Below are positions 1 through 7,963 of a DNA stretch of 64,000 nucleotides, piece by piece (the first letter of the stretch is position 1; the number at the start of each line of letters is the position of its first letter). Made by a program: the position numbers and the translations under genes. The notes under the pieces were generated by a model, which saw only the letters and a program-made list of their open reading frames with translations, had not been told where the DNA came from and did not search any database. The stretch is from an uncultured Lachnospiraceae bacterium (GTDB lineage: Bacteria > Bacillota > Clostridia > Lachnospirales > Lachnospiraceae): contig CAJUDE010000021.1 in the NCBI GenBank assembly GCA_910585295.1, forward strand, positions 7,232 to 71,231, read 5' to 3'.

Positions 1-292
1 TCATAATGTAGTTATAAGACCATGTACAGAACACGCCGATATAATAAACTGCCGCCATCACAAGCAATGCCCTCAAGAGTGGAGCCAGATCTGGTTTTAC
101 CTGATTGACAAAGGGCAGGATGTAATCATCAATCAGATTTCTCATGAACAGAGTACCGCCAATATTTGCAACGGTGCTAACGAGAATACATAGCGCCACC
201 AGCAGACACTGCCATTTATATTCTTTTAAGACATAAGCAGTCAAACGTTTTAGGGTTGCCCCCATATTCTTTTTATTTCCTGCCTTCATCAT
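1..292 (-). CDS. ABC exporter half-transporter, N-terminal part (cut by window edge)
   Basis: The first 97 codons of an ABC exporter subunit; the rest lies outside the window. The protein starts MMKAGNKKNMGATLKRL and continues into a hydrophobic helix (CLLVALCILVSTVANI) and an extracellular-loop motif (FMRNLIDDYILPFV) typical of transmembrane domain 1 of heterodimeric multidrug exporters. AAGGAGGGCGG lies just upstream of two tandem ATG codons (292 or 289). The reading frame overlaps the 3' end of the upstream ABC gene by about 20 bases, so the two halves were made as a translationally coupled pair. If the upstream partner is truly frameshifted, this subunit has no intact partner here. Confidence 0.85.
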   Translation of the reverse strand, partial: MMKAGNKKNMGATLKRLTAYVLKEYKWQCLLVALCILVSTVANIGGTLFMRNLIDDYILPFVNQVKPDLAPLLRALLVMAAVYYIGVFCTWSYNYIM

Positions 293-2014
293 CGCCGCCC
301 TCCTTTGTCTGTGACTCATAAATTTCTCTGTAAATCGGGCTGCTCTCCAACAGTTCTTCATGGGCGCCCACAGATTCCATCCTGCCGTTATCAAATACCA
401 GAATCCTGTCCGCATCCTGGATTGACGAAATCCTCTGAGCTATGATAATCTTTGTAGTATCTGGTATCTTCTCCCTGAATGCCTTACGGATCAATCTATC
501 TGTTTTTGTGTCTACGGCGCTCGTGGAGTCATCAAGAATCAGAATTTTAGGGTTCTTCAAAAGCGCCCTTGCAATGCAGAGCCTCTGTTTCTGCCCGCCG
601 GATACATTTGCCCCGCCCCGTTCGATGTAGGTATCATACCCTGCCGGAAAATCCCGGATAAATTCATCCGCCTGGGCAAGCCGACACGCATTCATCATTT
701 CTACATCCGTTGCATTCTCTTTGCCCCACCGCAGATTTTCTTTAATCGTACCGGAAAACAAGACATTTTTCTGCAGAACCATCGCCACACTGTCCCGCAG
801 GCTGGCCATGTCATAATCCTTTACCGGAACGCCGCCAACCCGCACCTCACCCTTTGTGACATCATAAAGTCTGGGTATCAATGAAGCAAAAGAAGATTTT
901 GCACTCCCGGTTCCGCCAAGAATACCGATTGTCTCTCCTGCATTGATATGAACACTCAAATTAGTGATTACTTCCTTATTGGGATTTGACGGATACGCAA
1001 AACTTACCTGTTCAAAATCAACAGAACCATCCGCAACTTCCGTGATGGCATGGGGTATATTAAACAAATCCGGTCTTTCTGTAAGGACCTCTGAAATCCT
1101 CTCACCCGACGCCCTTGACATAATAAGCATCACAAAACCATAGATGCCATCATCAGGCTCATGAGGATATTGATAACGTATGTAAACATACTCATAAGCT
1201 GCCCCTCTGTCAGACTCCCCGCAATGATCATTTTTGCGCCCATCCATGAAATCAGCAAGATGCATGAATACATGGAAAACTGCATGACAGGGGAATTCAG
1301 TGCAAGCAGTTTCTCCGCACTTACAAACAGGCTTCGGATTTTCCCGCTTTCCGTCTCAAACCGTCCAATCTCATGATCTTCACGCACAAAGGACTTCACT
1401 ACCCGCATTCCGTTTACATTCTCCTGAACCTTTGCATTCAATTCGTCGTATTCATGGAAAACCTTCCTTAAAGTCGGATTTGCCTTTGATGAAATCAAGG
1501 CAAGCACCGCTGCCAGACAGATAATCACTACCAGGAAAATCAGAGCGAAACGAGGATGTATCATAAACGTCATTGCCATTGCGCTGACCAGCATAATTGG
1601 CGCCCTCACGCAGACGCGGATTGACATTTGAAATGCCTGCTGTACATTCATCACGTCTGTCGTCATTCTGGTTACAAGCCCTGCCGTTGAAAACTTGTCT
1701 ATATTGGAAAAGGAGAATGTCTGTATCCTTTCATACATAGCCTGTCTCAGATTCATGGCAAATCCAGAACTGGCTCTGGACGCCGTCTTTCCGGATTCTA
1801 TCCCAAAAAATAACGCCAATCCAGCCATCACAATCATTGCTGCCCCAATCAGGCATACCAGTTTTAAATTCTGCCCTGCCAAACCATAATCTATGATCGC
1901 TGCCATCGCCAAAGGAATAATGACCTCCATAATGACCTCTAAAACAACGAACATCGGAGTGAGGATGGCATCCCTTTTGTAATCCCCAATTTGTTTCAAA
2001 AGTGTTTTAAACAT
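273..2014 (-). pseudogene. ABC exporter half-transporter, frameshifted
   Basis: Two reading frames together make one normal-length (about 575 residue) ABC exporter. 2014-1130 encodes the six-helix transmembrane domain (starts MFKTLLKQIGDYKRD, ends MMASMVL). The frame then shifts and continues FVMLIMSRASGERI into the nucleotide-binding domain, which ends at 273. Adding one base to the four-A run at 1134-1137 restores a continuous protein. The nucleotide-binding domain has the signature VSGGQKQR and Walker B ILILDDSTSAVD, but its Walker A reads GGTGSAKSS where the family has GSGKS, a second lesion at a nucleotide-contacting glycine. Asp in place of the catalytic Glu after Walker B is common in the degenerate site of heterodimeric exporters. 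Either a decaying gene or a sequencing error in a homopolymer. Confidence 0.8.
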
Positions 2015-2058
2015 ACATGCCTCCTGTTTTCAATAATCCCTAAAATACATTTCCTGCC

Positions 2059-2413
2059 TTATGAATCCTGATGCATACTTTTCCAGGCATCTTCTATTAT
2101 GGAAACACATTTTTCAATCCCAAACACGCTGCTATCCAGACATAAATGATAATTAAACGAATTCCCCCATTTCTGGTCTGTATAATATCGGTAATGGTCC
2201 GCACGCAGTTTGTCCCTCCTTGTAATCAAATCTTCTGTGTTTCCCTCTAAAAACTGCCTTCTCTCCATACAGTGCCTCTTTTTAAATTTCATATCTGCAT
2301 GGATAAAGACATTCAAAACATCCTTTTTTGTCCCGCAAAATATAATCTGCACACCTTCCTACAATCACACATGGTTCTTTTTCTGCTAGCTCTTTTATAA
2401 TCTTTGCCTGCAT
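2059..2413 (-). pseudogene. Cytidylate-kinase-like protein remnant, N-terminally truncated and frameshifted
   Basis: Begins at an ATG (2413) with a strong GGAGG site, ten bases after the MATE stop codon. It reads MQAKIIKELAEKEPCVIVGR and then CADYILRDKK before shifting frame at a six-T run on the plus strand (2324-2329). The other frame continues KKDVLNVFIHADMKFKKR and ends IIEDAWKSMHQDS. Both pieces resemble the middle and C-terminal parts of the cytidylate-kinase-like family, which often sits beside MATE pumps in Lachnospiraceae. The family's N-terminal P-loop region (roughly the first 90 residues) is absent, so even without the frameshift the product would lack the nucleotide-binding loop. 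Family assignment is from memory of conserved segments. Confidence 0.65.
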
Positions 2414-2422
2414 AAGTACCTC

Positions 2423-3781
2423 CTAAATTTTTTTCCAGTATAATTTCAACATAATCAAAGTCGTTATAAAAGCCAACACGTCTGCCAGCGGGCCTGCCCA
2501 TAATGCCCCTTCCACCCCTAATACCAGCGGCAGCAATAAGGTCGCTGGGAGCAAATAAACAATCTGGCGGGACAAAGAAAGGATAGTTGCCTGTGTTGGT
2601 TTTCCGATAGCCTGGAAGAAAACACCCGTTGCCATCTGCAGCCCGTTGATCGGACACGCCAGAAGGAAAAAACGAAAACATTTCACCGCAAACTCATTAT
2701 ACAGTTCCGATTCTGAACCAAACAGCTGGACAATGCTCATAGGCGCAAACTGGAATACCACAAATGCCAGGATTAAAACGATTGTAGATACCGTCAAGAT
2801 AATGCGGTATGCCTGCTTCACCCTGCCCTTCTGCCCGCTTCCATAATTGTACCCGAAGATAGGCTGCGCCCCTGTGGCCAGCCCAAGCAGTACAGCGGAA
2901 ACAATCTGGTTTACTTTCATGGTAATGCCGATGGTTGTCAGCGGGATCTCTGCCCCATATTTCGATTCTGCTCCATAAGACACCAGTATGTTATTTGTAA
3001 CCGCCATGACAAGCACAATGGAAATCTGTGTGATAAAACTGGATACCCCAAGGCTGCTGGCCTTTGCCAGAACCTTTCCGGAAACGCAGAAACAATCTTT
3101 ATCCAGCTTGATGCTCTTAAACTTCCAGATATATGCAAAATACAGAAACGCATTCAGTATCTGTCCCGCAATCGTTGCCCAGGCTGCTCCCTTTACGCCC
3201 CAATGGAAAACAAAAATAAAAATCGGATCAAGGATGATGTTGGTAATGCATCCCACAAGCAATCCTGCCATGCTGTATTTCGGGCTGCCATCCGCGCGGA
3301 TCATACCCGCCATACCGGAATCAATGGAAGAAAACAAAATCCCATAGGAAATAATGCGTCCATAATCCATTGCATACGGCAGGATACCTTCTGTCGCGCC
3401 AAATAAAACACATAAAGGCTCCAAAAACAGGTTAAACAGGACACAGAGAACAATGCCCGCAATTACCATGACAGATATGGAACACCCAACGCCTCTGGCT
3501 GCTGATTTTTCGTCTCCTTCGCCAAGTTTCAGGCTCAGGTACGCTGCAGCGCCATCGCCAATAAGCAGGCTTACTGCAATAGCGATTACCGTCATCGGCA
3601 TGACAACATTTGTAGCGCCGTTCCCAAGATACCCTACCCCCTGCCCGATAAAAATCTGGTCAACGATGTTATACAGTGCGTTGACCACCATAGAAATGAT
3701 GCTCGGAACAGCAAACGTAAGTACCAGTTTTTCAATTCGTTCTGTACCAAGTGGATTTGTTTTTGTTACTGTTGAATCCAT
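2423..3781 (-). CDS. MATE family multidrug efflux transporter
   Basis: 452 residues, the usual MATE length, with about twelve hydrophobic segments and no frameshift. The N-terminus (LGTERIEKLVLTFAVPSIIS) and the conserved segment MVVNALYNIVDQIFIGQGVG match the MATE family. These proteins export cationic drugs and dyes using a sodium or proton gradient. The gene lies 46 bases downstream of a MarR-family regulator on the same strand and just upstream of the broken kinase-like gene and the ABC genes, so the whole set was probably one MarR-controlled efflux operon. It is the only efflux gene in that operon that is complete inside the window. The substrate cannot be told from sequence. Confidence 0.92.
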   Translation of the reverse strand: MDSTVTKTNPLGTERIEKLVLTFAVPSIISMVVNALYNIVDQIFIGQGVGYLGNGATNVVMPMTVIAIAVSLLIGDGAAAYLSLKLGEGDEKSAARGVGCSISVMVIAGIVLCVLFNLFLEPLCVLFGATEGILPYAMDYGRIISYGILFSSIDSGMAGMIRADGSPKYSMAGLLVGCITNIILDPIFIFVFHWGVKGAAWATIAGQILNAFLYFAYIWKFKSIKLDKDCFCVSGKVLAKASSLGVSSFITQISIVLVMAVTNNILVSYGAESKYGAEIPLTTIGITMKVNQIVSAVLLGLATGAQPIFGYNYGSGQKGRVKQAYRIILTVSTIVLILAFVVFQFAPMSIVQLFGSESELYNEFAVKCFRFFLLACPINGLQMATGVFFQAIGKPTQATILSLSRQIVYLLPATLLLPLVLGVEGALWAGPLADVLAFITTLIMLKLYWKKI

Positions 3782-3827
3782 TTTTACCTCCTAACTTAAA
3801 ACACATGATGAACATAAGCATAAAATC

Positions 3828-4271
3828 CTATCCGTATCTGTTTCCCCTTTCTGTTAATTCCATATTTTCCTGCATTTTTTTCAGCACATTAGAGAAAATT
3901 CTTAATTCTTCTTCCCCAATTCCTGCCGTCAGTCTTTTTTCCAACAGAGCAATATGCCTCTCAACCTGCTCCTTCATTTCCACCGTATGTGTGGTGGGCA
4001 GTATCCTTTTCAAACGGTTATCAGAGGAAACCTTTTCCCTGCGTATAAAATCCTGTGCCTCCATTTTCTTCAAAAGTGTGGAAACAGACGCGCTCCGTAT
4101 GTTCAGTTCCTCTTCTATATCTTTCTGATAAATCTCCCTGTCTGGATATGACACCAGTACAAAATTCAAGATTCGGATCTGCGCCCCGCAACGCCCTGTT
4201 GTCGTATCAAAAACTCTTTTTATCTGATTGGCCAGCCCCAGAACAGAACCAGCACACTGTTTTCCATCCAT
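3828..4271 (-). CDS. MarR family transcriptional regulator
   Basis: 147 residues with a winged helix-turn-helix in the middle: ILNFVLVSYPDREIYQKDIE followed by EELNIRSASVSTLLKKMEAQ, then the wing segment FIRREKVSSDNRLKRILPT (DxRxK pattern of MarR proteins). C-terminal helices for dimerisation follow. As first intact gene of the efflux cluster it probably represses itself and the MATE/ABC genes and is released by a ligand, as is known for MarR relatives. No operator palindrome was confirmed because the gene's upstream sequence is now the remnant of an HPr-like gene, ending four bases before this start. That rearrangement may have replaced the native promoter. Confidence 0.88.
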   Translation of the reverse strand: MDGKQCAGSVLGLANQIKRVFDTTTGRCGAQIRILNFVLVSYPDREIYQKDIEEELNIRSASVSTLLKKMEAQDFIRREKVSSDNRLKRILPTTHTVEMKEQVERHIALLEKRLTAGIGEEELRIFSNVLKKMQENMELTERGNRYG

Positions 4272-4274
4272 AGG

Positions 4275-4413
4275 TCACATCTCTTTCTTTAAACTGATGT
4301 AGAAAAAGGCGGCCAATTCATTTTCCAATGCATCGCAGTCTGCAGCCTCTCCTATCATTTCAAGTGTCATATTGTGGGAACACCCCATTTGCAAAACTCC
4401 CACCAGGCTTTTA
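4275..4413 (-). pseudogene. HPr-like phosphocarrier C-terminal remnant
   Basis: An open frame fused directly behind the groEL fragment reads NCKSLVGVLQMGCSHNMTLE and then MIGEAADCDALENELAAFF, ending KKEM. The pattern K-S-(L/I)-x-G-(V/I)-(L/M)-x-L/M-G followed by a conserved G-E-(A/G)-x-D-x-x-x-A-(L/M) helix is that of the C-terminal half of HPr-fold phosphocarrier proteins. The N-terminal half with the phosphorylated histidine is missing, so this cannot work as a carrier. It ends just before the MarR start. Assignment rests on pattern recognition of a roughly 45-residue stretch; a profile search would settle it. Confidence 0.5.
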
Positions 4414-4806
4414 CAATTCTGTTTCTGTATCTGCCCCGATACGGATCACAGCCACGCCGCCTGCCATCTTTGCCACACGCCCCCGCAGCAATATTTTTCA
4501 GTCCCTCCCGGACTAACGCCTGCGTCAGCACCGTCGCCGTAGTAGTGCCGTCCCCGGCGGTATCATTTGTTTTGGCAGCAACCTCCTTCACAAGCTGCGC
4601 CCCATGTTTTCGTAACGGTCCCCCAGTTCGATTTCCTTTGCAATCGTCACGCCGTCATTAGTGATTAATGGTGCGCCGTAGGTTTTATCCAGCACCACAT
4701 TTCTTCCTTTCGGCCCAAGCGTAATCTTTACCGTATCTGCCAGCTTATCTACGCCTGCTTCCATTTTCTTCCTTGCCGCAATATCAAAACTAATTTCCTT
4801 TGCCAT
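4414..4806 (-). pseudogene. groEL: groEL (60 kDa chaperonin) remnant with frameshift and large internal deletion
   Basis: Starts MAKEISFDIAARKKMEAGVD and keeps the family hallmarks TVKITLGPKGRNVVLD and GAPLITNDGVTIAKEIEL. At 4600-4603 one C is missing from a homopolymer, so ENMGAQLVKEV is broken into ENMGRSL-stop and a new frame KEVAAKTNDTAGDGTTTATV. That frame runs to LKNIAAGA and then jumps, in yet another frame, to RVAKMAGGVAVIRIGADTET, which in intact GroEL lies about 250 residues further on. The apical domain and the C-terminus are absent. The start has an AAGGA site and sits about 50 bases behind a perfect CIRCE operator. No groES precedes it, unlike the usual groESL operon, so this is probably a second, dead copy. 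Confidence 0.88.
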
Positions 4807-4856
4807 GATTCAATTCCTTCTTTCTTTTAAACTTTATCCTGCCTTTCTATTTATTG

Positions 4857-4883
4857 TTAGCACTCTTTTTTCATGAGTGCTAA
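4857..4883 (-). promoter_or_regulatory. CIRCE operator (HrcA-binding heat-shock element)
   Basis: Perfect inverted repeat TTAGCACTC, nine-base spacer, GAGTGCTAA, exactly the CIRCE consensus. It lies between the groEL remnant's start and its upstream promoter region. CIRCE is bound by the repressor HrcA and controls groE and dnaK operons in Firmicutes. The operator has no substitutions although the gene it controls is destroyed. Confidence 0.95.
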
Positions 4884-4915
4884 CCTTTGCAATACCTATT
4901 AAAACACAACTGCTC

Positions 4916-4944
4916 TTGAAAGTGAAGTGAAAATATGGTATTAT
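4916..4944 (+). promoter_or_regulatory. Likely sigma-A promoter of the LysR gene
   Basis: TTGAAA at 4916-4921 and TATTAT at 4939-4944 are separated by 17 bases and lie 35 bases before the LysR start codon. The CIRCE element is about 30 bases upstream of the -35 box, facing the opposite gene. Confidence 0.6.
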
Positions 4945-4978
4945 CAATGACGAAAACGCAATAATTGAGGTGAAACCC

Positions 4979-5857
4979 ATGAATACAGACCAATTAAAGA
5001 GCTTTATCCAGGTTGCCGAAAACCTGAATTTTGCGAGAGCTGCTGAAATTTTAAAGATTACCCAGTCAGCCGTTTCCCGGCAGATCCATTCGCTGGAAGA
5101 TGAACTTGAGACAAAACTTCTCCACCGCACCACCAGAACAGTCACCCTTACCCCTGCCGGAATCAGTTTTCTGGAAGATGCGAAAAATATTATGGGCAGG
5201 CTAAAGATTGCCGAACAGAAACTAAAGCGCCACCAAAGCATGAATCTGCAGGTCTTAACGATAGGCTGCCAGAGTGAGGCTAACCTGGACCTGCTTTGTA
5301 AGATACTGGAATCCTGCAGGGAGCAGATACCAGAACTATATCCTTTTTTGAAAGTGATCCCCCACAGATCCATTTTAAATCTCTTCTACCAGGAAGAACT
5401 GGATCTGCTGTTTGGATTCCAGGATGATATCCCAATAAAGAACGATACGGTCTACAAAGAATTATTCCGGATACCGCTATGCTGTATCGTTTCCGCCACA
5501 CACCCCTATGCTGCCAGGTCTGAACTTGCAAAGGAGGAATTATATCTGGAGAATGTCGTTGTCTGCAATTCCTATGCGATACCTTCTAGCGCTGCCGAAA
5601 TGCAGAACCAGATTTCACAACACATTTTGCCGGAATCCACCTATATGTGCGAAAACCTGCAGGTACTTCTTACTCTTGTAAGAGCCGGCTATGGCTGCTC
5701 CGTCCTTCCACAAATGAATTTTATAAACTCGGATATCTGTTCTATTCCCTTAAAGGACAGCGAGCCTTTATCCTATGGCCTCTTTTTTAAGAAAAGCTCA
5801 CAAAACCCTCTTTTAAAAAAATTCATTTCTATTGCCGCAAACGCCCCTTACCATTAA
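4979..5857 (+). CDS. LysR family transcriptional regulator
   Basis: 292 residues from the ATG at 4979, which has GAGG eight to twelve bases upstream; a GTG three codons earlier lies too close to that site. The N-terminus is a classic LysR winged helix-turn-helix (QLKSFIQVAENLNFARAAEI, then KITQSAVSRQIHSLEDELE), followed by a linker helix and a two-lobe effector domain from about residue 90. The effector domain keeps the periplasmic-binding-like pattern (EELDLLFGF, RAGYGCSVLP). It is divergent from the groEL remnant rather than from a metabolic gene, so its natural target next door may have been lost. The co-inducer is unknown. Confidence 0.9.
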   Translation: MNTDQLKSFIQVAENLNFARAAEILKITQSAVSRQIHSLEDELETKLLHRTTRTVTLTPAGISFLEDAKNIMGRLKIAEQKLKRHQSMNLQVLTIGCQSEANLDLLCKILESCREQIPELYPFLKVIPHRSILNLFYQEELDLLFGFQDDIPIKNDTVYKELFRIPLCCIVSATHPYAARSELAKEELYLENVVVCNSYAIPSSAAEMQNQISQHILPESTYMCENLQVLLTLVRAGYGCSVLPQMNFINSDICSIPLKDSEPLSYGLFFKKSSQNPLLKKFISIAANAPYH

Positions 5858-5862
5858 CGGCC

Positions 5863-5903
5863 AAAAGCGATATGGATACCAGAAAGTACCTGTATCGCTT
5901 TTT
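5863..5903 (+). terminator. Rho-independent terminator after the LysR gene
   Basis: AAAAGCGATA and TATCGCTTTT pair around a 20-base loop that itself contains a short stem, and the second arm runs into a T-tract. It starts six bases after the LysR stop codon. Confidence 0.7.
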
Positions 5904-6095
5904 CGCTCAATGTACCTCTTCCCTTTTACTTTTGAAACAACTACCATTTCGTTCTATTTCTTCATACAGGGAAAGCAATATCTTTTTGACTGATTATATG
6001 GACAGTTAAAGCACTGACTTAGTGCACATCCCTATTTTTATCTTATAGGAAAAATACTTTCACGCTTTCATGTAACTGGCATTTCCGCTAAAGTC

Positions 6096-6229
6096 AAATA
6101 CCCCGCAGCAAGCTGGGGCTGGCCTAGCTTGTTCTTTTCTCCCCAAGGGGCGGGGTATTTGCACCTACAGGGCGCTTACATTCGTCAAATATCCGCGCAA
6201 GCGCGGCTGCTTGGCTCATTGCTCATGGG
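6096..6229 (+). repeat. Dispersed GC-rich palindromic repeat, copy 1
   Basis: The unit begins AAATACCCCGCAGCAAGC, has an inner stem closing with CAAGGGGCGGGGTATTTG, then a second module with the palindrome CCGCGCAAGCGCGG followed by CTGCTTGGCTCATTGCTC. Copy 2 starts about 315 bases downstream in the same orientation and is nearly identical. Related copies occur near 8555, 21422 and 26051. The paired arms suggest a folded RNA or DNA structure of the REP/BIME kind. Confidence 0.85.
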
Positions 6230-6234
6230 AAGAA

Positions 6235-6263
6235 CAAAGAATCCTGCGAAGCAGGATTCTTTG
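6235..6263 (+). terminator. 13-bp hairpin, terminator-like
   Basis: CAAAGAATCCTGC, loop GAA, GCAGGATTCTTTG: a perfect stem. An almost identical hairpin ends the DUF134 gene at 40061, so this looks like a terminator module reused in the genome. Here no gene ends nearby. Confidence 0.45.
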
Positions 6264-6317
6264 CCTGCGGCGGGTCGCTTTAGCGGCATATTTCTTTTCC
6301 GCCGCAGCGTGATAATT

Positions 6318-6367
6318 GTTTTTTATTTTATAGGGAATCCGAAGTAATTTCCTATAAAATAAAAAAC
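6318..6367. repeat. AT-rich inverted repeat with about 20-bp arms
   Basis: GTTTTTTATTTTATAGGGAA and TTTCCTATAAAATAAAAAAC form near-perfect arms around a short loop. The arms share the ATAGGAAA/TTTCCTAT core of the hairpins at 8826-8896 and 29345-29412, so it belongs to the same hairpin family. Confidence 0.65.
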
Positions 6368-6410
6368 AAAGGCTCCCATAAGGAACCCTTGCCTCTTTCT
6401 AGTTTTAGCC

Positions 6411-6538
6411 AAATACCCCGCAGCAAGCTGGGGCTGGCCTAGCTTGTTCTTTCCTCCCCAAGGGGCGGGGTATTTGCGCCTACAGGGCGCTTACATTCGC
6501 CAAATATCCGCGTGCACGGCTGCTTGCCTCATTGCCCT
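6411..6538 (+). repeat. Dispersed GC-rich palindromic repeat, copy 2
   Basis: Nearly identical to the copy at 6096, with small changes (CGTGCACGG in place of CGCGCAAGCGCGG). Its far end runs into the stop codon of the membrane-protein gene on the opposite strand, so the repeat boundary coincides with that gene's 3' end. Confidence 0.85.
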
Positions 6539-6852
6539 CAGAAATAAACCACCCCGTATTGGGCATAATACTCCATACAGTATTCCAAAACCCCCATACC
6601 CACTGCAAAGCATGCCAGCAGCAACACAAGCAATATTGCGCCTTTGTCATATTTGAGGATTTCGTCCCCGCCCTCTCCCTGCCTGATATTGGAAGCGACC
6701 ATTTCCCCGCCCAAAGAAATTAAAATCAATGGCCACAATTTCATAATAACCCCCAAAGACAGCGGCGGGTAGAACATATGGACCATAAATAATATTCCAA
6801 AAAATATCATCAAAATTCCACATGTTACGCTTCCTACCCTTCTGACCCTCAT
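6538..6852 (-). CDS. Small membrane protein of an ECF sigma operon (LiaI/DUF5668-like)
   Basis: 104 residues with a short basic start (MRVRRVGSVTCGILMIFFGI) and three to four hydrophobic helices; MKLWPLILISLGGEMV resembles the second helix of LiaI/LiaF-type transmembrane modules (pattern WPxxLIxxG). It is the last gene of a four-gene operon and overlaps the previous gene by four bases. Such proteins often sense or respond to envelope stress with an ECF sigma factor, which fits the context but is inference. Its stop codon lies in the edge of a dispersed repeat, so the C-terminus could be shortened compared with relatives. Confidence 0.7.
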   Translation of the reverse strand: MRVRRVGSVTCGILMIFFGILFMVHMFYPPLSLGVIMKLWPLILISLGGEMVASNIRQGEGGDEILKYDKGAILLVLLLACFAVGMGVLEYCMEYYAQYGVVYF

Positions 6853-7385
6853 TTCATCAGCTCCTTCCCCTCATCTTCCTTTTGGTCCAGCTCCCGTTTC
6901 TTGCCCCGGATCAAATGCAAGCCGCCAATAATCAGCAATACGCTTACGCCTACCTGTGGCACACTGTCCATAATATCCCAATAAATTTCATTTGGGATCA
7001 ACCAGCGTAAATAATCCATTGTATAATCCCATAACATGGCAACGCCAATAATAATCAAAGCGGCTGCAAGGAGGTTGCTCTGCTTCTGGTTCCATTGTTC
7101 CATTGGAAGCATTTTGCTCAAATGGAACAGGTAATCATCTTCTAACGCGTAAAACTCTTCGTCTGCCATCCCACGGATATTGTGTACATTGAAAAAGCTG
7201 TAGCACCACAGAATTGGCAATATGAAAAGCACCGGCCCCATATTTAAAAATGCCGCAAGGAAAATCAATACCCAAAACAGCGACATAATGCTGACCCCTT
7301 GTTTCATAAATCCCATATACATTTCCCCTGCGCCTGGTATCAAAGAAAAGCAAAGGGTGAAAAATCCATTTTTCTTTCTTGTCAT
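6849..7385 (-). CDS. Multi-pass membrane protein of an ECF sigma operon
   Basis: 178 residues. A short cytoplasmic start (MTRKKNGFFTLCFSLIPGAG) is followed by four or five predicted membrane helices and a charged tail (RGKKRELDQKEDEGKELMK). The N-terminal pattern SLIPGAGEMYMGFMKQG resembles the glycine-rich opening of TM2-domain-like proteins. It overlaps the anti-sigma gene upstream and the small membrane protein downstream by four bases each, so it is co-translated with both. I do not recognise a specific function; an envelope-stress role is inferred from position. Confidence 0.72.
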   Translation of the reverse strand: MTRKKNGFFTLCFSLIPGAGEMYMGFMKQGVSIMSLFWVLIFLAAFLNMGPVLFILPILWCYSFFNVHNIRGMADEEFYALEDDYLFHLSKMLPMEQWNQKQSNLLAAALIIIGVAMLWDYTMDYLRWLIPNEIYWDIMDSVPQVGVSVLLIIGGLHLIRGKKRELDQKEDEGKELMK

Positions 7386-7963
7386 CTTGTTACCTCCTGA
7401 TTCCTCTCATTTTCAGATCCATCCATCCCTATACGGAATATTCCTCTGCTAAGGTCATTTAGCAGCCCTGTGACCTCTGTGCTATGGCGCCTTAATTTCC
7501 CCACCACGCCTTCTTCCCTTTTCTTGCTTTCCTCCCTATCTTGTGACTGCTCCACTTGCTGGCTGCCTGACGGCCCCAAGTCCAAATCCTGGACATTGGC
7601 GGTGACAGTCAGCAGGAATATGGAAGCTACAACGGCAAGCCCCACCTTCAGGCTGTATAGGGCAAGCTGCACCTGCCTGGAAGTCTCTTTCCATTTTATG
7701 GACGCCTGTATATCTAAGCGGTGGGCCCTATCCATAACCTCCTCTTTCAGATAACTTGGCGGCTCGTCTAAAACCCCTTCTTCCATCCAATTCCCAAATT
7801 GTTCCGCACAGAAGGTGCAAGCTCCGATGTGGGCAAAAAAACCTTCCTCTTTTGCCCCTTCCAGCTTCCCTTCCTGCCAGTTGCAGAACTGATCCTTGGT
7901 GATATGTGCCGATGGCAATGTATTGCCACATTGTATAAGTTCATCTTTGTGCTTTTTCGTCAT
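7382..7963 (-). CDS. Probable anti-sigma factor with zinc-binding motif and one membrane helix
   Basis: 193 residues. The N-terminal third contains HIGACTFC, an HxxxCxxC motif of zinc-binding anti-sigma domains, with a further Cys/His-containing helix before it. One hydrophobic segment around residues 106-124 (LKVGLAVVASIFLLTVTANV) places the C-terminal part, rich in Gln, Glu and Ser, outside the membrane. It overlaps the sigma gene by four bases. By analogy with known ECF pairs it should hold the sigma factor at the membrane until a signal releases it. Confidence 0.8.
   Translation of the reverse strand: MTKKHKDELIQCGNTLPSAHITKDQFCNWQEGKLEGAKEEGFFAHIGACTFCAEQFGNWMEEGVLDEPPSYLKEEVMDRAHRLDIQASIKWKETSRQVQLALYSLKVGLAVVASIFLLTVTANVQDLDLGPSGSQQVEQSQDREESKKREEGVVGKLRRHSTEVTGLLNDLSRGIFRIGMDGSENERNQEVTR

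Larger units (their letters stand above)
5904..6537. other. Gene-free 630-base region made of repeats and hairpins
   Basis: No coding sequence is visible between the LysR terminator and the membrane-protein gene ending at 6538. The stretch contains two near-identical copies of a GC-rich dispersed repeat (6096-6229 and 6411-6538), a 13-bp hairpin at 6235-6263 and a 20-bp AT-rich inverted repeat at 6318-6367. It appears to be built almost entirely from repeat units. Confidence 0.75.
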
